A stretch of 64,000 nucleotides of DNA from Candidatus Intricatilinea gracilis (GCA_016702605.1 JADJDQ010000002.1:62001-126000), one strand, 5' to 3'; positions 52,244-63,622 are shown, numbered from the stretch's first letter. Numbers and translations are program-made. Notes: generated by a model from the letters alone, not told the origin.

Positions 52244-53539
52244 TCAATAGGTTTCCAGGTGCAGCCGGCCTTCGCGCTTGAGCGTGGCGCCGATCTGCTC
52301 CCAGTTCAGGCCGGCTTGCTGGGCGACGTCGCGCAAGGCGAGCACGACGCCCTCTTCCATGGACTTCAGACCACAGACGTAGAAGCAGGTGTTGCCATCG
52401 GCCAGCAAAGGCGCCACGTCGGCAGAGCGTTCACGCAGCACGTCCTGCACATAACGTTTGGGCTGGCCCGGCGTGCGACTGAAGGCGAAGTTGATGTCGA
52501 TGAAGTCCTTGGGCAGGTTCTGCAGCGGGCCGAAGTAGGGCAGCTCTTCTTTCGTGCGAGCGCCGAAGAACAGCATCAGCTTGCCACCCTCGAACTTGCC
52601 CGAGGCGCGCAGACGCCGGCGCCATTCGGTCATGGCCCGCATGGGTGCGCTGCCGGTGCCGGTGCAGATCATCACGATGTTGCTGCGCGGGTGGTTGGGC
52701 ATCAGGAAGCTGGCGCCGAAGGGCCCGATGACCTCGACCTTGTCACCCACCTGCAGGTCACACATGTAGTTGCTGGCCACGCCGCGCACGGGCTTGCCCT
52801 GGTGGTCTTCTAGCACCCGCTTGATGGTGAGCGACAGGTTGTTGTAGCCCGGGCGCTCGCCGTTGCGTGGGCTGGCGATGCTGTACTGGCGCGCATGGTG
52901 CGGCCGGCCACTGGCATCCACACCCGGCGGGATGATGCCGATGCTCTGGCCTTCGAGCACCGGAAACGGCATGGCGCCGAAGTCGAGCACCACGTGGTGG
53001 GTGTCGTACTCGCGTCCCACCTGGGTGACCCGCACATTGCCGCTCACCGTGGCGACGATGGTTTTCTCGGCCCCCTTGGGTCCGTAGAGATTGGTGTAGG
53101 CATGTGCTGCCGACCAGGGCGGCGTGGTGGCGCCCCATTGCGCCGAGTTGAATGCAGCCTCACCCTGGGCGGTGGCGGTCAGGCCTGAGGGTGCGGAGGC
53201 GGCGACTTCGTCGTCGGCCACGGCCGGCGCAGCACCGGCTGCGGCCAGTTGCTCGGGGCTGAGTTCTGCGGGCAGTTCGTCCCAGCTCAGCTGGTCGGCC
53301 AGGCTGTAGGCAACGAGGCGCGGCATCGTGCGGTAGTTGTCGATCGAACCGGTGGGGCACGGCGAGATGCAGGCATTGCACCAGTTGCACTTGTCGGCAT
53401 CGACCACGTAGTTGCGCGAGTCGTGCGAGATGGCCTGCACCGGGCACATGGTCTCGCAGGTGTTGCAGCGTATGCAGATCTCGGGGTCGATGAGATGCTG
53501 TTTGATGACGGCGCTGGTGGTGTCTGCCGCTGTGTCCAT
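52244..53539 (-). CDS. boxA: Benzoyl-CoA 2,3-epoxidase reductase subunit BoxA
   Basis: Two 4Fe-4S clusters near the N-terminus (CIRCNTCETMCP and CNWCNACISPCP) are followed by an FAD/NADPH reductase domain of the ferredoxin-NADP reductase fold (RQYSIASPRNGERPGYNN, MICTGTGSAPMRAM, CFYVCGLKSMEEGV). This arrangement is specific to BoxA. It supplies electrons to BoxB. ATG 53539 is well placed. The gap to boxB is about 190 bases and holds a hairpin. Confidence 0.97.
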   Translation of the reverse strand: MDTAADTTSAVIKQHLIDPEICIRCNTCETMCPVQAISHDSRNYVVDADKCNWCNACISPCPTGSIDNYRTMPRLVAYSLADQLSWDELPAELSPEQLAAAGAAPAVADDEVAASAPSGLTATAQGEAAFNSAQWGATTPPWSAAHAYTNLYGPKGAEKTIVATVSGNVRVTQVGREYDTHHVVLDFGAMPFPVLEGQSIGIIPPGVDASGRPHHARQYSIASPRNGERPGYNNLSLTIKRVLEDHQGKPVRGVASNYMCDLQVGDKVEVIGPFGASFLMPNHPRSNIVMICTGTGSAPMRAMTEWRRRLRASGKFEGGKLMLFFGARTKEELPYFGPLQNLPKDFIDINFAFSRTPGQPKRYVQDVLRERSADVAPLLADGNTCFYVCGLKSMEEGVVLALRDVAQQAGLNWEQIGATLKREGRLHLETY

Positions 53540-53619
53540 CGGGTGTCTCCGTCGGGCGCGCTTGTGCGCAGTTCTTGGGAATCTGGCGGGTCTTGGAGAT
53601 GTCGCGGTGCGATTGTGGA

Positions 53620-53651
53620 CGAGGGCAGGCTCTTCTCAGAACCTGCCCTCG
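53620..53651 (-). other. Intercistronic hairpin between boxB and boxA
   Basis: A 10-bp perfect stem CGAGGGCAGG/CCTGCCCTCG with a 12-base loop lies in the 190-base gap. No T tract follows, so it is not a standard terminator. It may stabilise or process the mRNA, or attenuate boxA. Confidence 0.6.
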
Positions 53652-53730
53652 CCGTGGCACGTCGGGCCGCACTGGCCTAGACCTGGGTCGACGCGGGCAG
53701 GCAGCAGACGGGCCGCTGCCGCCGTGTCGA

Positions 53731-55158
<1,428 letters not shown>

Positions 55159-55175
55159 GGATGTCTCCTTGAAAC

Positions 55176-56855
55176 TTAAACGCGATTCCAATCGAACTGG
55201 GCCTTGTCGCCCTTGCCGTAGACCTTGAGCGCCCCCTTTTCACCCACGGCGTTGGGGCGCTGGAAGATCCAGTTCTGCCAGGCGGTGAGGCGGCCGAAGA
55301 CGCGGGTGAACATGTTCTCGGGGCCGTTGAAGCGCAGGTTGGCTTCCATGCCGGTGAGGGCGTCGGGCGACATGGCCACACGCTCCTCGATGGCGATGCG
55401 GGTCTCGTCGGCCCAGTCGATGTCGTCCGGGTTGCTGGTGATCAGGCCCAGCTCGAAGGCGGCGTCGGCATCGAGCGGCTTGCCGATGGCAGCGCGCACT
55501 GCGGCCATGGCGGGTGCTTCGTCATAGAAGCGCCGGGCCAGACGGCTCTGGCCGGTGACCATGGGGTACAGGCCGAAGTTGGTCTCGTCGACGGCGATGC
55601 GCGGCGTGCGCGCTTCGTCGTCGGGCAGGGCCAGCTGGTAGCTGCGGTCGCAGGCCAACGCCAGCTCGAGCAGGGTGCCGGCAAAGGCCGAGCCTTCTTC
55701 GATCAGCGCGAACAGGCTGCGCGACGACACGTCCAGACGGCTGAAGGTGCGGCGCAGCAGGCCGATGGTTTCGCGCACCAGCCAGTGGTTGCGGTTGACC
55801 AGCAGCGTGGCGTCCAGGGCCTGCACCGCCGCAGCGTCGCCCTGGGTCTTGATCAGCCAGGTGCCGATGTCGAGTTCGTTGGTGCGCATCTGCAGGATGG
55901 CGTCTTCGAGTTCACGCGCCATCTGCAGCGGGTACCAGGCCGCACCGGCGGCTTCGATGCCGGCGATGTCGGTGGGCTGGGCGGCGCTGGGCGCCTTGAC
56001 GGTGAACACCGCCGTGCGCTTGCTGCGGTCGATCTCGACCGTAACGTTCGAATACCGCAGCGCGTCGGCTTCGACCGTGCAGTCCAGGCGAGCCAGCACC
56101 ACACCCTTGCCGTTGGCTGGGCGGTCGCTCAGCGCGGCGAGTTCGGCGGCACGCTCCTGCACCTTGGCGGCGAACTGGGCCGGCTTGACGATGTCGTCGA
56201 CCAGGCGCCAGTCCTTGGCCTTCTTGCCGCGCACGCCTTCGCTGGTGGTGCAGAAGATGTCGGCCAGGTCATGGCGCACCTTGCGTTTGTCGGTGACACG
56301 GGTCAGGCCGCCGGTGCCGGGCAACACGCCGAGCAGCGGCACCTCGGGCAGGCTGACGGCGCTGCTGCGATCGTCGACCAGCAGGATCTCGTCGCAGGCC
56401 AGGGCGAGTTCATAGCCGCCGCCAGCGCAGGCACCGTTCACGGCGGCCAGGAACTTCAGGCCCGAGTTGGCCGAGGAGTCTTCGAAGCCGTTGCGCGTCT
56501 CGTTGGTGAACTTGCAGAAGTTCACCTTCCAGGCGTGGCTGCTCACGCCGAGCATGAAGATGTTGGCGCCCGAGCAGAACACCTTCTCCTTGGCGCTGGT
56601 GAGCACCACGGTGCGCACTTCGGGATGTTCGAAACGGATGCGCTGGATCGCGTCGTTGAGCTCGATGTCCACACCCAGGTCGTAGCTGTTGAGCTTGAGC
56701 TTGTAGCCCGGGCGCAGGCCGGCGTTTTCGTCGAAGTCGGCAGCCAGGGTGGCCACGGCGCCTTCGAAGCTGAGCTTCCAGTGCCGGTACTGCGACGGGT
56801 GGGTCTGATAGTCGACTCGGGGGGCGACGGCGGCGGTCTGGGTGGTGGTGCTCAC
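55176..56855 (-). CDS. boxC: Benzoyl-CoA-dihydrodiol lyase BoxC
   Basis: 559 residues of the crotonase superfamily with a long C-terminal extension: VLTSAKEKVFCSGANIFML, AAVNGACAGGGYELALACDEILLVDDRS, PEVPLLGVLPGTGGLTRVTDKR. It cleaves the epoxide ring with water, releasing formate. GTG 56855 has AGGAG nine bases upstream, and the mature start fits the family; longer frames from 56918 are not used. First gene of the operon. Confidence 0.98.
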   Translation of the reverse strand: MSTTTQTAAVAPRVDYQTHPSQYRHWKLSFEGAVATLAADFDENAGLRPGYKLKLNSYDLGVDIELNDAIQRIRFEHPEVRTVVLTSAKEKVFCSGANIFMLGVSSHAWKVNFCKFTNETRNGFEDSSANSGLKFLAAVNGACAGGGYELALACDEILLVDDRSSAVSLPEVPLLGVLPGTGGLTRVTDKRKVRHDLADIFCTTSEGVRGKKAKDWRLVDDIVKPAQFAAKVQERAAELAALSDRPANGKGVVLARLDCTVEADALRYSNVTVEIDRSKRTAVFTVKAPSAAQPTDIAGIEAAGAAWYPLQMARELEDAILQMRTNELDIGTWLIKTQGDAAAVQALDATLLVNRNHWLVRETIGLLRRTFSRLDVSSRSLFALIEEGSAFAGTLLELALACDRSYQLALPDDEARTPRIAVDETNFGLYPMVTGQSRLARRFYDEAPAMAAVRAAIGKPLDADAAFELGLITSNPDDIDWADETRIAIEERVAMSPDALTGMEANLRFNGPENMFTRVFGRLTAWQNWIFQRPNAVGEKGALKVYGKGDKAQFDWNRV

Positions 56856-56877
56856 GGCGGGTGTCTCCTGGGGATGA

Positions 56878-56925
56878 CGCAAGATAGTGCATTTGTTGCA
56901 CGGCATGACACGCATCATAGTGCAT
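56878..56925 (-). promoter_or_regulatory. Direct repeats, likely BoxR/BzdR-type operator
   Basis: On the minus strand ATGCACTATNNTGCG occurs twice, at 56911-56925 and 56878-56892, start to start 33 bases (about three helical turns). Each contains TGCA-N6-TGCG, close to the TGCA-N6-TGCA boxes I recall for BzdR/BoxR repressors. The second copy lies 23 bases upstream of the boxC start. The rest of the 315-base gap (56926-57170) shows no clear feature. Confidence 0.6.
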
Positions 56926-57170
56926 GTTTGGCTGCCGTCAAGTGGCCTGATGCCGCGTGGATCGGCAACTGCGTGGGGGCCGCGGTTTCATTCAAGCAGG
57001 CTCAGGTGAACCCGCAACCAGAGGCCCCGCCGATCATGCCCCGGCGTGGTCGCCAAGACCAATAGCCATCTTCAAGTTCGGGCCAAGCCAAATCGAACGA
57101 GCAATATACTGCCTGTTCACTACACGTTCAGCCCCCGCTCCTTGTCCTGACCCATCAGCTCTCACCCGCC

Positions 57171-58013
57171 ATGACAGCTCGCCACCCAGCCGCTCCCGCA
57201 GTCAATCCGACAACCGATGAAGGCGCCGAATTCATCGATATCACCTGGGGTGATCGGCAGGTGCGCATCGAATACCAGTGGCTGGCGCCCGAACGCGCAG
57301 GCACGCCGCTGATCGTGTTTCTGCACGAAGGACTCGGGTCACTGGCCATGTGGAAGGACTTTCCGCGCCAGTTGTGCGACGCAGTCGGCTGCCGCGGCCT
57401 GGTGTACTCGCGCCCGGGCTACGGCCGCTCGACACCTCGTGCCGCCGAAGAAGCCTGGGGACTGGACTTCATGCACCAGCAGGCCCAGCAGGTCTTGCCG
57501 TCGTTGCTTGCGGGCCTGGGGGTCGACACCCTGGCGCAGCCGCCCTGGTTGTTCGGCCACAGCGACGGGGGTTCGATCAGCCTGCTCTACGCGGCGAGTT
57601 TTCCGTGCCAGCTGAGTGGGGCCATCGTCCTGGCGCCGCACATCCTGGTCGAGGACATCTCGGTGCACAGCATTGCCAAGGCGCGCCAGACCTATCTCGA
57701 CACCGATCTGCGTCAGCGTCTGGCGCGTTATCACGACGATCCCGACTCGGCCTTCTGGGGCTGGAACGACATCTGGCTGCACCCACCCTTCAAACGCTGG
57801 TCGATCGAAACCGAACTGCCAGCCATCACCTGCCCATTGCTGGCGGTGCAGGGGCTGGACGACGAATACGGCACGCTCGAACAGATCCACGGCATCCAGC
57901 GGCGTGTAGCGCAGACCGAGTTGCTCGAGATGCCCGCCTGCGGTCACTCGCCCCACCGCGATCAGACCCAGGCGGTGATCGACGCGGTGCGCCGGTTCAT
58001 CAACGGGCGATGA
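57171..58013 (+). CDS. Alpha/beta hydrolase (280 aa), divergent from box operon
   Basis: Catalytic Ser in FGHSDGGS (S131), the Asp in GLDDEYGT and the His in CGHSPHRDQ give a full triad; LHEGLGSLAMW contains the oxyanion-hole region. Hydrolases of this type are common beside box genes, where they are proposed to act on CoA-ester or lactone by-products; the substrate is unknown here. It begins 315 bases from boxC on the opposite strand and may share its regulation. Confidence 0.9.
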   Translation: MTARHPAAPAVNPTTDEGAEFIDITWGDRQVRIEYQWLAPERAGTPLIVFLHEGLGSLAMWKDFPRQLCDAVGCRGLVYSRPGYGRSTPRAAEEAWGLDFMHQQAQQVLPSLLAGLGVDTLAQPPWLFGHSDGGSISLLYAASFPCQLSGAIVLAPHILVEDISVHSIAKARQTYLDTDLRQRLARYHDDPDSAFWGWNDIWLHPPFKRWSIETELPAITCPLLAVQGLDDEYGTLEQIHGIQRRVAQTELLEMPACGHSPHRDQTQAVIDAVRRFINGR

Positions 58014-58065
58014 GCCAATTGTTCACGATGGCTGGCGGTGGGCTAGCCGAGGCGAATTTGGCGTG

Positions 58066-58071
58066 CTATAG
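58066..58071 (+). promoter_or_regulatory. Possible -10 element of tRNA-Arg promoter
   Basis: TATAGT lies 15 bases before the tRNA. The -35 is not convincing. Confidence 0.35.
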
Positions 58072-58085
58072 TCTCGCTCCTCAGC

Positions 58086-58162
58086 GCGGCTGTAGCTCAG
58101 TTGGATAGAGTACTTGGCTACGAACCAAGGGGTCGTGGGTTCGAATCCTGCCAGCCGCACCA
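58086..58162 (+). tRNA. tRNA-Arg (anticodon ACG)
   Basis: Acceptor arms GCGGCTG/CAGCCGC, discriminator A and encoded CCA. The anticodon stem CTTGG/CCAAG holds loop CTACGAA with ACG at 58120-58122. The T arm GGTTCGAATCC is present. It reads CGN codons after A34 deamination. Confidence 0.97.
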
Positions 58163-58173
58163 AGAAGTAATAG

Positions 58174-58210
58174 ACGGGTCAGTTCCAGTGGAACTGACCC
58201 GTTTGTCTTT
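58174..58210 (+). terminator. Terminator after tRNA-Arg
   Basis: A 13-bp perfect stem ACGGGTCAGTTCC/GGAACTGACCCGT with a 3-base loop is followed by a T-rich run. Confidence 0.9.
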
Positions 58211-58431
58211 GTGATCACGATTCCTGCAGACTGCGCCACGACGTCTTGCACCACGATCAGCCACAATCTTCAGCGTTTGTCCACCACGCTACTGCCGGTT
58301 GGTACGATTTGTCGCATCCCCCTTAGGAGCGACCTGAGGCACCAGAGCTTAGGCCTATATTGCTCGAGCGGTTTATCCGCGCAACCCCACGGGCGTGCGG
58401 TTGCACTCCAGACAAAGTACAGGAGCCCAAC

Positions 58432-58761
58432 ATGTTCAAGTTCTTGATCGGTCTGCTGCTCGTCTTGATGAGCAGCCTCTCATTTGCTGCGGTCGATCTC
58501 AACAAGGCCACACAGGCCGATCTGGAGTCGATCAAGGGCATCGGACCAGCCATGTCGACCAGGATTCTCGAAGAACGCAAGAAATCCAACTTCAAGGACT
58601 GGCTCGATTTTGTCGACCGCGTCAAAGGTGTCGGTCCAGGCAATGCCGCCAAGTTTTCTGGCGCCGGCTTGACCGTCAACGGCGCGGCATACACAGCAGG
58701 TAGTGCGGCGCCACCAAAGGCGGCCCAAAAACCAGGCCCCAAGGCCAGTGCCGGCAAATAA
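58432..58761 (+). CDS. Secreted helix-hairpin-helix protein, ComEA-like (109 aa)
   Basis: A signal peptide (MFKFLIGLLLVLMSSLSFAA) precedes two HhH motifs: VDLNKATQADLESIKGIGPAMSTRIL and FVDRVKGVGPGNAAKF. The tail is Ala/Pro/Lys-rich. ComEA-type proteins bind incoming DNA in the periplasm during natural transformation. ATG 58432 has AGGAG upstream. It stands alone. Confidence 0.9.
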   Translation: MFKFLIGLLLVLMSSLSFAAVDLNKATQADLESIKGIGPAMSTRILEERKKSNFKDWLDFVDRVKGVGPGNAAKFSGAGLTVNGAAYTAGSAAPPKAAQKPGPKASAGK

Positions 58762-58811
58762 GCGGGTCGGGCTTCATACTGCCAGCGAGCAACCGGGGCG
58801 CGACTATTGAC

Positions 58812-60032
58812 TCAATACTGCCCCGCACCTGCAGCAGCCTGCCAGCCGAAGAACCGAATCACGTCAGCCTGTCGGGCCATGGTATCTGCCACGCCCAGTG
58901 CCATCAGGGCCTGGGTATAAGGTGCCTCGAACAAGAGATAACTCGCAAGGGCTGCGCCGCGAACATCATTGGCCTGCCCGCCAACTCCAACGGCGCCGAG
59001 TAACGTACGTATCGTGCGTGGCAGGTTGTGCACATGCTGCGCAGCCAGATCGTCAAGCCTCTGACTTGGGGCAATCACAAGTGCATCGATCGGACGCAGG
59101 CTGGTGCGTGCTTTGGCAGTCGCATCGAGTAGCGCTACCGTGGCATTGATGCGCTGCAGACGTTCGATATCGACCGCCAGAGCATCAAGAAATATGTTCG
59201 ACAGGGCATGGCCAGCAATCTGGGCCACACTCGGATACCCGTTCAGAGGCAATATCCTGCCGGGCGGTTCATGCATGCGCCCGGCCCCCACCACCAACAC
59301 CCTACTGGCGCCAAGATGCACTGCCGGTGATATCGGTGCAGCTTGGCGCATGGCACCATCGCCAAACCATTCCGACTGTGCACCACACTCGAGCGCGACC
59401 GACGGAAATACGAAAGGGATGGCAGCTGAGGCCAGAAGATGCTCGGGGCCAAGGCGTGCTCGAATCGCAAAGCGCTGTGACCGCGACCACGGCGCAATAT
59501 TCCGCTCGGATTCATAGAATGTGACATGCATGCCACTCGTATAACTCGACGCTGTGATCGCCAGCGCATCGACGATGCCGCGGTGCATGAGTTTGGGCAG
59601 GCGATCCCAACGTATCATGCTGGTTAGCAACGACTCGAGTGGTGTATTGTCGAGCAATGATCTGGGCTTGACGCGGGTCCAACGCGTTACCAGCCACCCA
59701 AGCGACATCATGGTCAGCCATGGAGCGCCGGTACGTATCATGGCCAACGAACCGGCACGGTACACCTGCTCGGCGTGAAAACCACCCCACACCAGAGCAA
59801 GTTCGGCGACAGCTTCGCTGAAGTCATCGGCCCGACAGGCGAGCGCACTCGCATTGATGGCCCCGGCAGATGTACCGGCAAAAATACGAAACGGGCTGTG
59901 GGGTGCCGCACAACAGCTCCGCCGAATCGTCTCGATGGCCTGTAAAACTCCTACCTGGTAGGCCGCCCGGGCGCCCCCCCCAGTCAAGACCAGGCCCACA
60001 ACATTGGCATCTTGTATCGAGTCGGCGGCCAT
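58812..60032 (-). CDS. Patatin-like phospholipase (406 aa)
   Basis: The oxyanion motif LTGGGARAAYQVG (about 16-28), nucleophile in GTSAG (S55) and catalytic Asp in GDGAM (about 213) define a patatin-like lipase. No secretion signal is seen. The C-terminal part (about 250-406) is helical and extra to the minimal domain. The start ATG 60032 lies 36 bases from the dnaE stop; same strand as dnaE, likely co-transcribed. Confidence 0.92.
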   Translation of the reverse strand: MAADSIQDANVVGLVLTGGGARAAYQVGVLQAIETIRRSCCAAPHSPFRIFAGTSAGAINASALACRADDFSEAVAELALVWGGFHAEQVYRAGSLAMIRTGAPWLTMMSLGWLVTRWTRVKPRSLLDNTPLESLLTSMIRWDRLPKLMHRGIVDALAITASSYTSGMHVTFYESERNIAPWSRSQRFAIRARLGPEHLLASAAIPFVFPSVALECGAQSEWFGDGAMRQAAPISPAVHLGASRVLVVGAGRMHEPPGRILPLNGYPSVAQIAGHALSNIFLDALAVDIERLQRINATVALLDATAKARTSLRPIDALVIAPSQRLDDLAAQHVHNLPRTIRTLLGAVGVGGQANDVRGAALASYLLFEAPYTQALMALGVADTMARQADVIRFFGWQAAAGAGQY

Positions 60033-60068
60033 CAGGTCAAGTCTAGCAACGTCGTCGGCGTCGTGGCA

Positions 60069-63000
60069 TCAAACAGTATCGGCCTGATACACAATTGCGG
60101 CGCGACCACCCAGAGAATTCCAGGCGCTTATCGCCGTGTCACTCGGACTGGCACGATGATCTTCACCCAATTCCATGACACAGCTTGCACCATCGAGAGA
60201 CAGGGCAACACGTACCGGCAGACCTGGCGGCTTGACTGAGTCAACGCTGGTGTCAGGCGGCAATCCATATGAGCGGAGCCAGTTGAGCACAGCCTCGGAT
60301 GTCATCTGACCTTGCAACTGAATATGCCGGCCAAACTCGACCCGCGCAGTCGCCAACGACATCACATCCTGCACGTTGAAGCGCAAGCCACCGTTGAATC
60401 TATCCTTCTGCACCCTGCCGCTACAGATCAACAGACTGTCTTCGACCAACAAATCGAGATGGCGGTTGAGAACCTCTTCGGCAGCAACAGACTCGATGCC
60501 CCCTGACTTGTCATCCAGGGTAAATATCGCCGCGCGGCCACGCTGGCCGTTAACGACACGCAGATCCGACACAATTCCAGCAATCTGCACTGTCTCGCGG
60601 CTGTCGACGAGGTCGGCAATCTCGATCGAAACAAACCTGCGCACTTCGTCGCGATTTTGATCAAACAGATGGCCCGAAAGAAACGAACCGAGCGCTACCT
60701 TCTCAAAGTCGAGCCGTTGTTGCACGTCCCAGACGGCCGCCTCAGTATAGGCAGGATCCAGGGTCATGGAACCGACCTGATCGTCGGTATCGAACAAGCC
60801 GCCCTGCAGCAGGTTGCGTTGTTGTGCGTCAGCATATTCGAATGCAATGCCGACGCTGGCCAGCAGTTGCGATCTGCCGTCCATGCCTAGTGGATGGCAT
60901 TCATCAAACGCACCAGCCTTGATAAGCGCTTCGACCACCCGCTTGTTCACCTTGGACTTGTCGACGCGGCAACAGAAGTCGAACAACGATCTGAACACGC
61001 CACCCTGCTCGCGCGCGGCGACGATCGCTTCCACTGCACCCTCACCTGTTCCCTTGACCGCGCCCAATCCGTAAACCACGCGCATGTCGGCAGTTGGGTC
61101 GAATTTATGCTGGCCGCGGTTGATCGAAGGAATATCGAAACCGACGCCAAATTTTGCTGCGTCTTGCCGCAAGATCTTCAGTTTGTCGGTGTCGCCCATT
61201 TCCACCGTCATGTTCGCGGCATAAAACTCGGCCGGGAAATGCACCTTGACCCAGGCCGTGTGGTAGGCCAGCACAGAGTATGCGGCAGCATGCGACTTGT
61301 TGAAACCGTAGCCGGCAAACTTCTCCATCAGGTCGAAGATCTCGTCGGCCTTGTCCGCTGGGATGTTCTTGACCGCAGCGCCTTCCCGGAAGGTGTGACG
61401 GTGCTGGGCCATTTCTTCGGCCTTCTTCTTGCCCATGGCGCGGCGCAGCAGATCAGCACCACCCAGGCTGTAGCCGCCCAGGACCTGCGCAACCTGCATG
61501 ACCTGTTCCTGGTAGATCATGATGCCGTAGGTCTCCGACAGGACACTTTCGACCAGCGGGTGTGGATACTCGACGGGTTCGCGCCCGTGTTTGCGGGCGA
61601 CAAAACTCGGGATCAGGTCCATCGGGCCAGGGCGGAACAAGGCATTCAATGCAATCAGATCTTCGAGACGGCTTGGCTTGGCATCCTTGAGCATTCGTTG
61701 CATGCCGCCTGATTCAAACTGGAAAACTGCCTCCGTCGAACCAGAAGAAAATAGATCGTAAACCCGTCGGTCATCGAAGGTAAGACCTTCGTAGAGCACA
61801 TTCTCGAGATCTGGCTTACGCCTGACAATGAACTTCTTGGCAAGCTCGAGTATGGTGAGTGTGGCCAATCCAAGAAAGTCGAACTTCACCAACCCGATCG
61901 CCTCGACGTCGTCCTTGTCGAACTGGCTAACTACCGACGTACTACCCGATTGCTGGTAGAGTGGGCAAAAGTCCGTGATCTTGCCAGGCGCGATCAACAC
62001 CCCCCCAGCATGGGTGCCGATGTTTCGAACAATACCTTCGACCCGCGTGGCAAGAGACAGCAGTTCAGCCACTTCCTCTTCGCGCGATTCCCTCAATTCC
62101 AGTTCGGGCGCTTCCCTTCTTGCGTATACCACTCCGCCGTCGGGCTCATTTGGCACAGGTGCCAACGTGACGGTCTTGCCTGGTGGCGCGGGAATCAGCT
62201 TGGCAATCGAATCTACATAGCCGTACCCCATGCCGAGCACACGCCCCACATCGCGAATGGCAGCCTTGGCGGCCAATGTTCCGAATGTGGCAATCTGGCT
62301 GACGGCGTCGCGCCCATATCGGCCCTTGACGTAGTCGATGACACTTTCACGATTGCTTTGGCAGAAATCGACGTCGAAGTCAGGCATCGACACCCGGTCG
62401 GGATTGAGGAACCGTTCGAAAAGCAGTTTGAACTTGATCGGATCAAGATCGGTGATGTTCAAGGCATACGCCACCAGAGAACCCGCGCCAGAGCCTCGTC
62501 CGGGGCCGACCGGGCAATTGTTATGCTTGGCCCAGTTGATGAAGTCGGACACAATTAAGAAGTAGCCCGGGAACCCCATCTTCAAGATAGTATTGATCTC
62601 GAAACTCAACCGCGCCATATACTCGGGCCGCACCTTGTCACGTTGCACGGGATCGGGAAACAACATCTCGAGACGGCGTTCCAGTCCGTCAATCGATGAC
62701 GATCGAAAGAAGTCCGCCATGGGCATCGAAGAGCCATCAGCGAGCAGCGGCGTCGGGAAGTCGGGCAGCTGCGGTTTACCGAGCACAAGTTCTGTTCGAC
62801 AACGTCGAGCAACCTCGCACGTCGCTGCCAGCGCATCCGGCAGATCGGCAAACGTTTCATGCATATCGGCCGAGCTCTTGAAATACTGGTCTGAAGTAAA
62901 TCTCCGCGAGCGCCTCGGATCGGAAAGGATCTCACCATTCGATATACAGGCTCGCGCTTCATGTGCGTCGTAATCTCCGCGTTCCAGAAATTGAATCGGG

Positions 63001-63608
63001 TGAGTCGCCACAACGGGCAGTCCAAACTCTTGTGCCAGCAGGGCAATGCCGCCGTTGTACCGTTCGTCGTTGTCTTGGGAATACCGCTGAACCTCGAGGT
63101 AGACTGATCCTCCAAAATCACCTACGAAACGGTCGACAATGGCCCGAGCAACTTCATCTTCGCCCCCCGAGATGGCACTTCCAAGTACGCCGGTTTGCCC
63201 ACCGGAAAGCAGCAAAAGCCCTTTGGATAGCTTGGCAACCTCATCAAAGGAAACCAAGGCAGACCCGACGCCATCGGCAGCAACGCTCGCCCAGGCTGCG
63301 GAAAGTATCGTGCACAAGTTGAGGTAGCCCGTGCGGTCAGTCACCAGCAGCAATACGGCGCCTCGGGCTTCCACCGCACCAACACGCATCGACACTTGAA
63401 GCTCCGCGCCGAGTATCGGCTGTACCCCCTTGCGACGACACGCCTTGTAGAACTTGACCGCACCAAACATGTTTGCAATGTCGGTCAAGGCCAGTGCCGG
63501 CTGAGCTGATTCAGCAGCAGCCCCTACCGCTTCGTCGACGCGCAATATGCTATCGGAGACGGAATATTCGCTATGCATACGCAAATGGACGAATGGAGGT
63601 ATGTTCAT
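60069..63608 (-). CDS. dnaE: DNA polymerase III alpha subunit
   Basis: 1179 residues. PHP domain at the start (HLRMHSEYSVSDSILRVDEAV), polymerase motifs GPGRGSGAGSLVAYALNITDLDPI and the catalytic PDFDVDFCQ, then the fingers/little-finger region (GYGFNKSHAAAYSVLAYHTAW) and an OB fold near the C-terminus (VQIAGIVSDLRV). ATG 63608 (MNIPPF) is preferred to TTG 63620. The DNA is distinctly less GC-rich than the eCIS and box regions. The length and N-terminus fit the replicative DnaE1 rather than DnaE2. Confidence 0.95.
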   Translation of the reverse strand: MNIPPFVHLRMHSEYSVSDSILRVDEAVGAAAESAQPALALTDIANMFGAVKFYKACRRKGVQPILGAELQVSMRVGAVEARGAVLLLVTDRTGYLNLCTILSAAWASVAADGVGSALVSFDEVAKLSKGLLLLSGGQTGVLGSAISGGEDEVARAIVDRFVGDFGGSVYLEVQRYSQDNDERYNGGIALLAQEFGLPVVATHPIQFLERGDYDAHEARACISNGEILSDPRRSRRFTSDQYFKSSADMHETFADLPDALAATCEVARRCRTELVLGKPQLPDFPTPLLADGSSMPMADFFRSSSIDGLERRLEMLFPDPVQRDKVRPEYMARLSFEINTILKMGFPGYFLIVSDFINWAKHNNCPVGPGRGSGAGSLVAYALNITDLDPIKFKLLFERFLNPDRVSMPDFDVDFCQSNRESVIDYVKGRYGRDAVSQIATFGTLAAKAAIRDVGRVLGMGYGYVDSIAKLIPAPPGKTVTLAPVPNEPDGGVVYARREAPELELRESREEEVAELLSLATRVEGIVRNIGTHAGGVLIAPGKITDFCPLYQQSGSTSVVSQFDKDDVEAIGLVKFDFLGLATLTILELAKKFIVRRKPDLENVLYEGLTFDDRRVYDLFSSGSTEAVFQFESGGMQRMLKDAKPSRLEDLIALNALFRPGPMDLIPSFVARKHGREPVEYPHPLVESVLSETYGIMIYQEQVMQVAQVLGGYSLGGADLLRRAMGKKKAEEMAQHRHTFREGAAVKNIPADKADEIFDLMEKFAGYGFNKSHAAAYSVLAYHTAWVKVHFPAEFYAANMTVEMGDTDKLKILRQDAAKFGVGFDIPSINRGQHKFDPTADMRVVYGLGAVKGTGEGAVEAIVAAREQGGVFRSLFDFCCRVDKSKVNKRVVEALIKAGAFDECHPLGMDGRSQLLASVGIAFEYADAQQRNLLQGGLFDTDDQVGSMTLDPAYTEAAVWDVQQRLDFEKVALGSFLSGHLFDQNRDEVRRFVSIEIADLVDSRETVQIAGIVSDLRVVNGQRGRAAIFTLDDKSGGIESVAAEEVLNRHLDLLVEDSLLICSGRVQKDRFNGGLRFNVQDVMSLATARVEFGRHIQLQGQMTSEAVLNWLRSYGLPPDTSVDSVKPPGLPVRVALSLDGASCVMELGEDHRASPSDTAISAWNSLGGRAAIVYQADTV

Positions 63609-63622
63609 GCTTCCAGGCAAAT

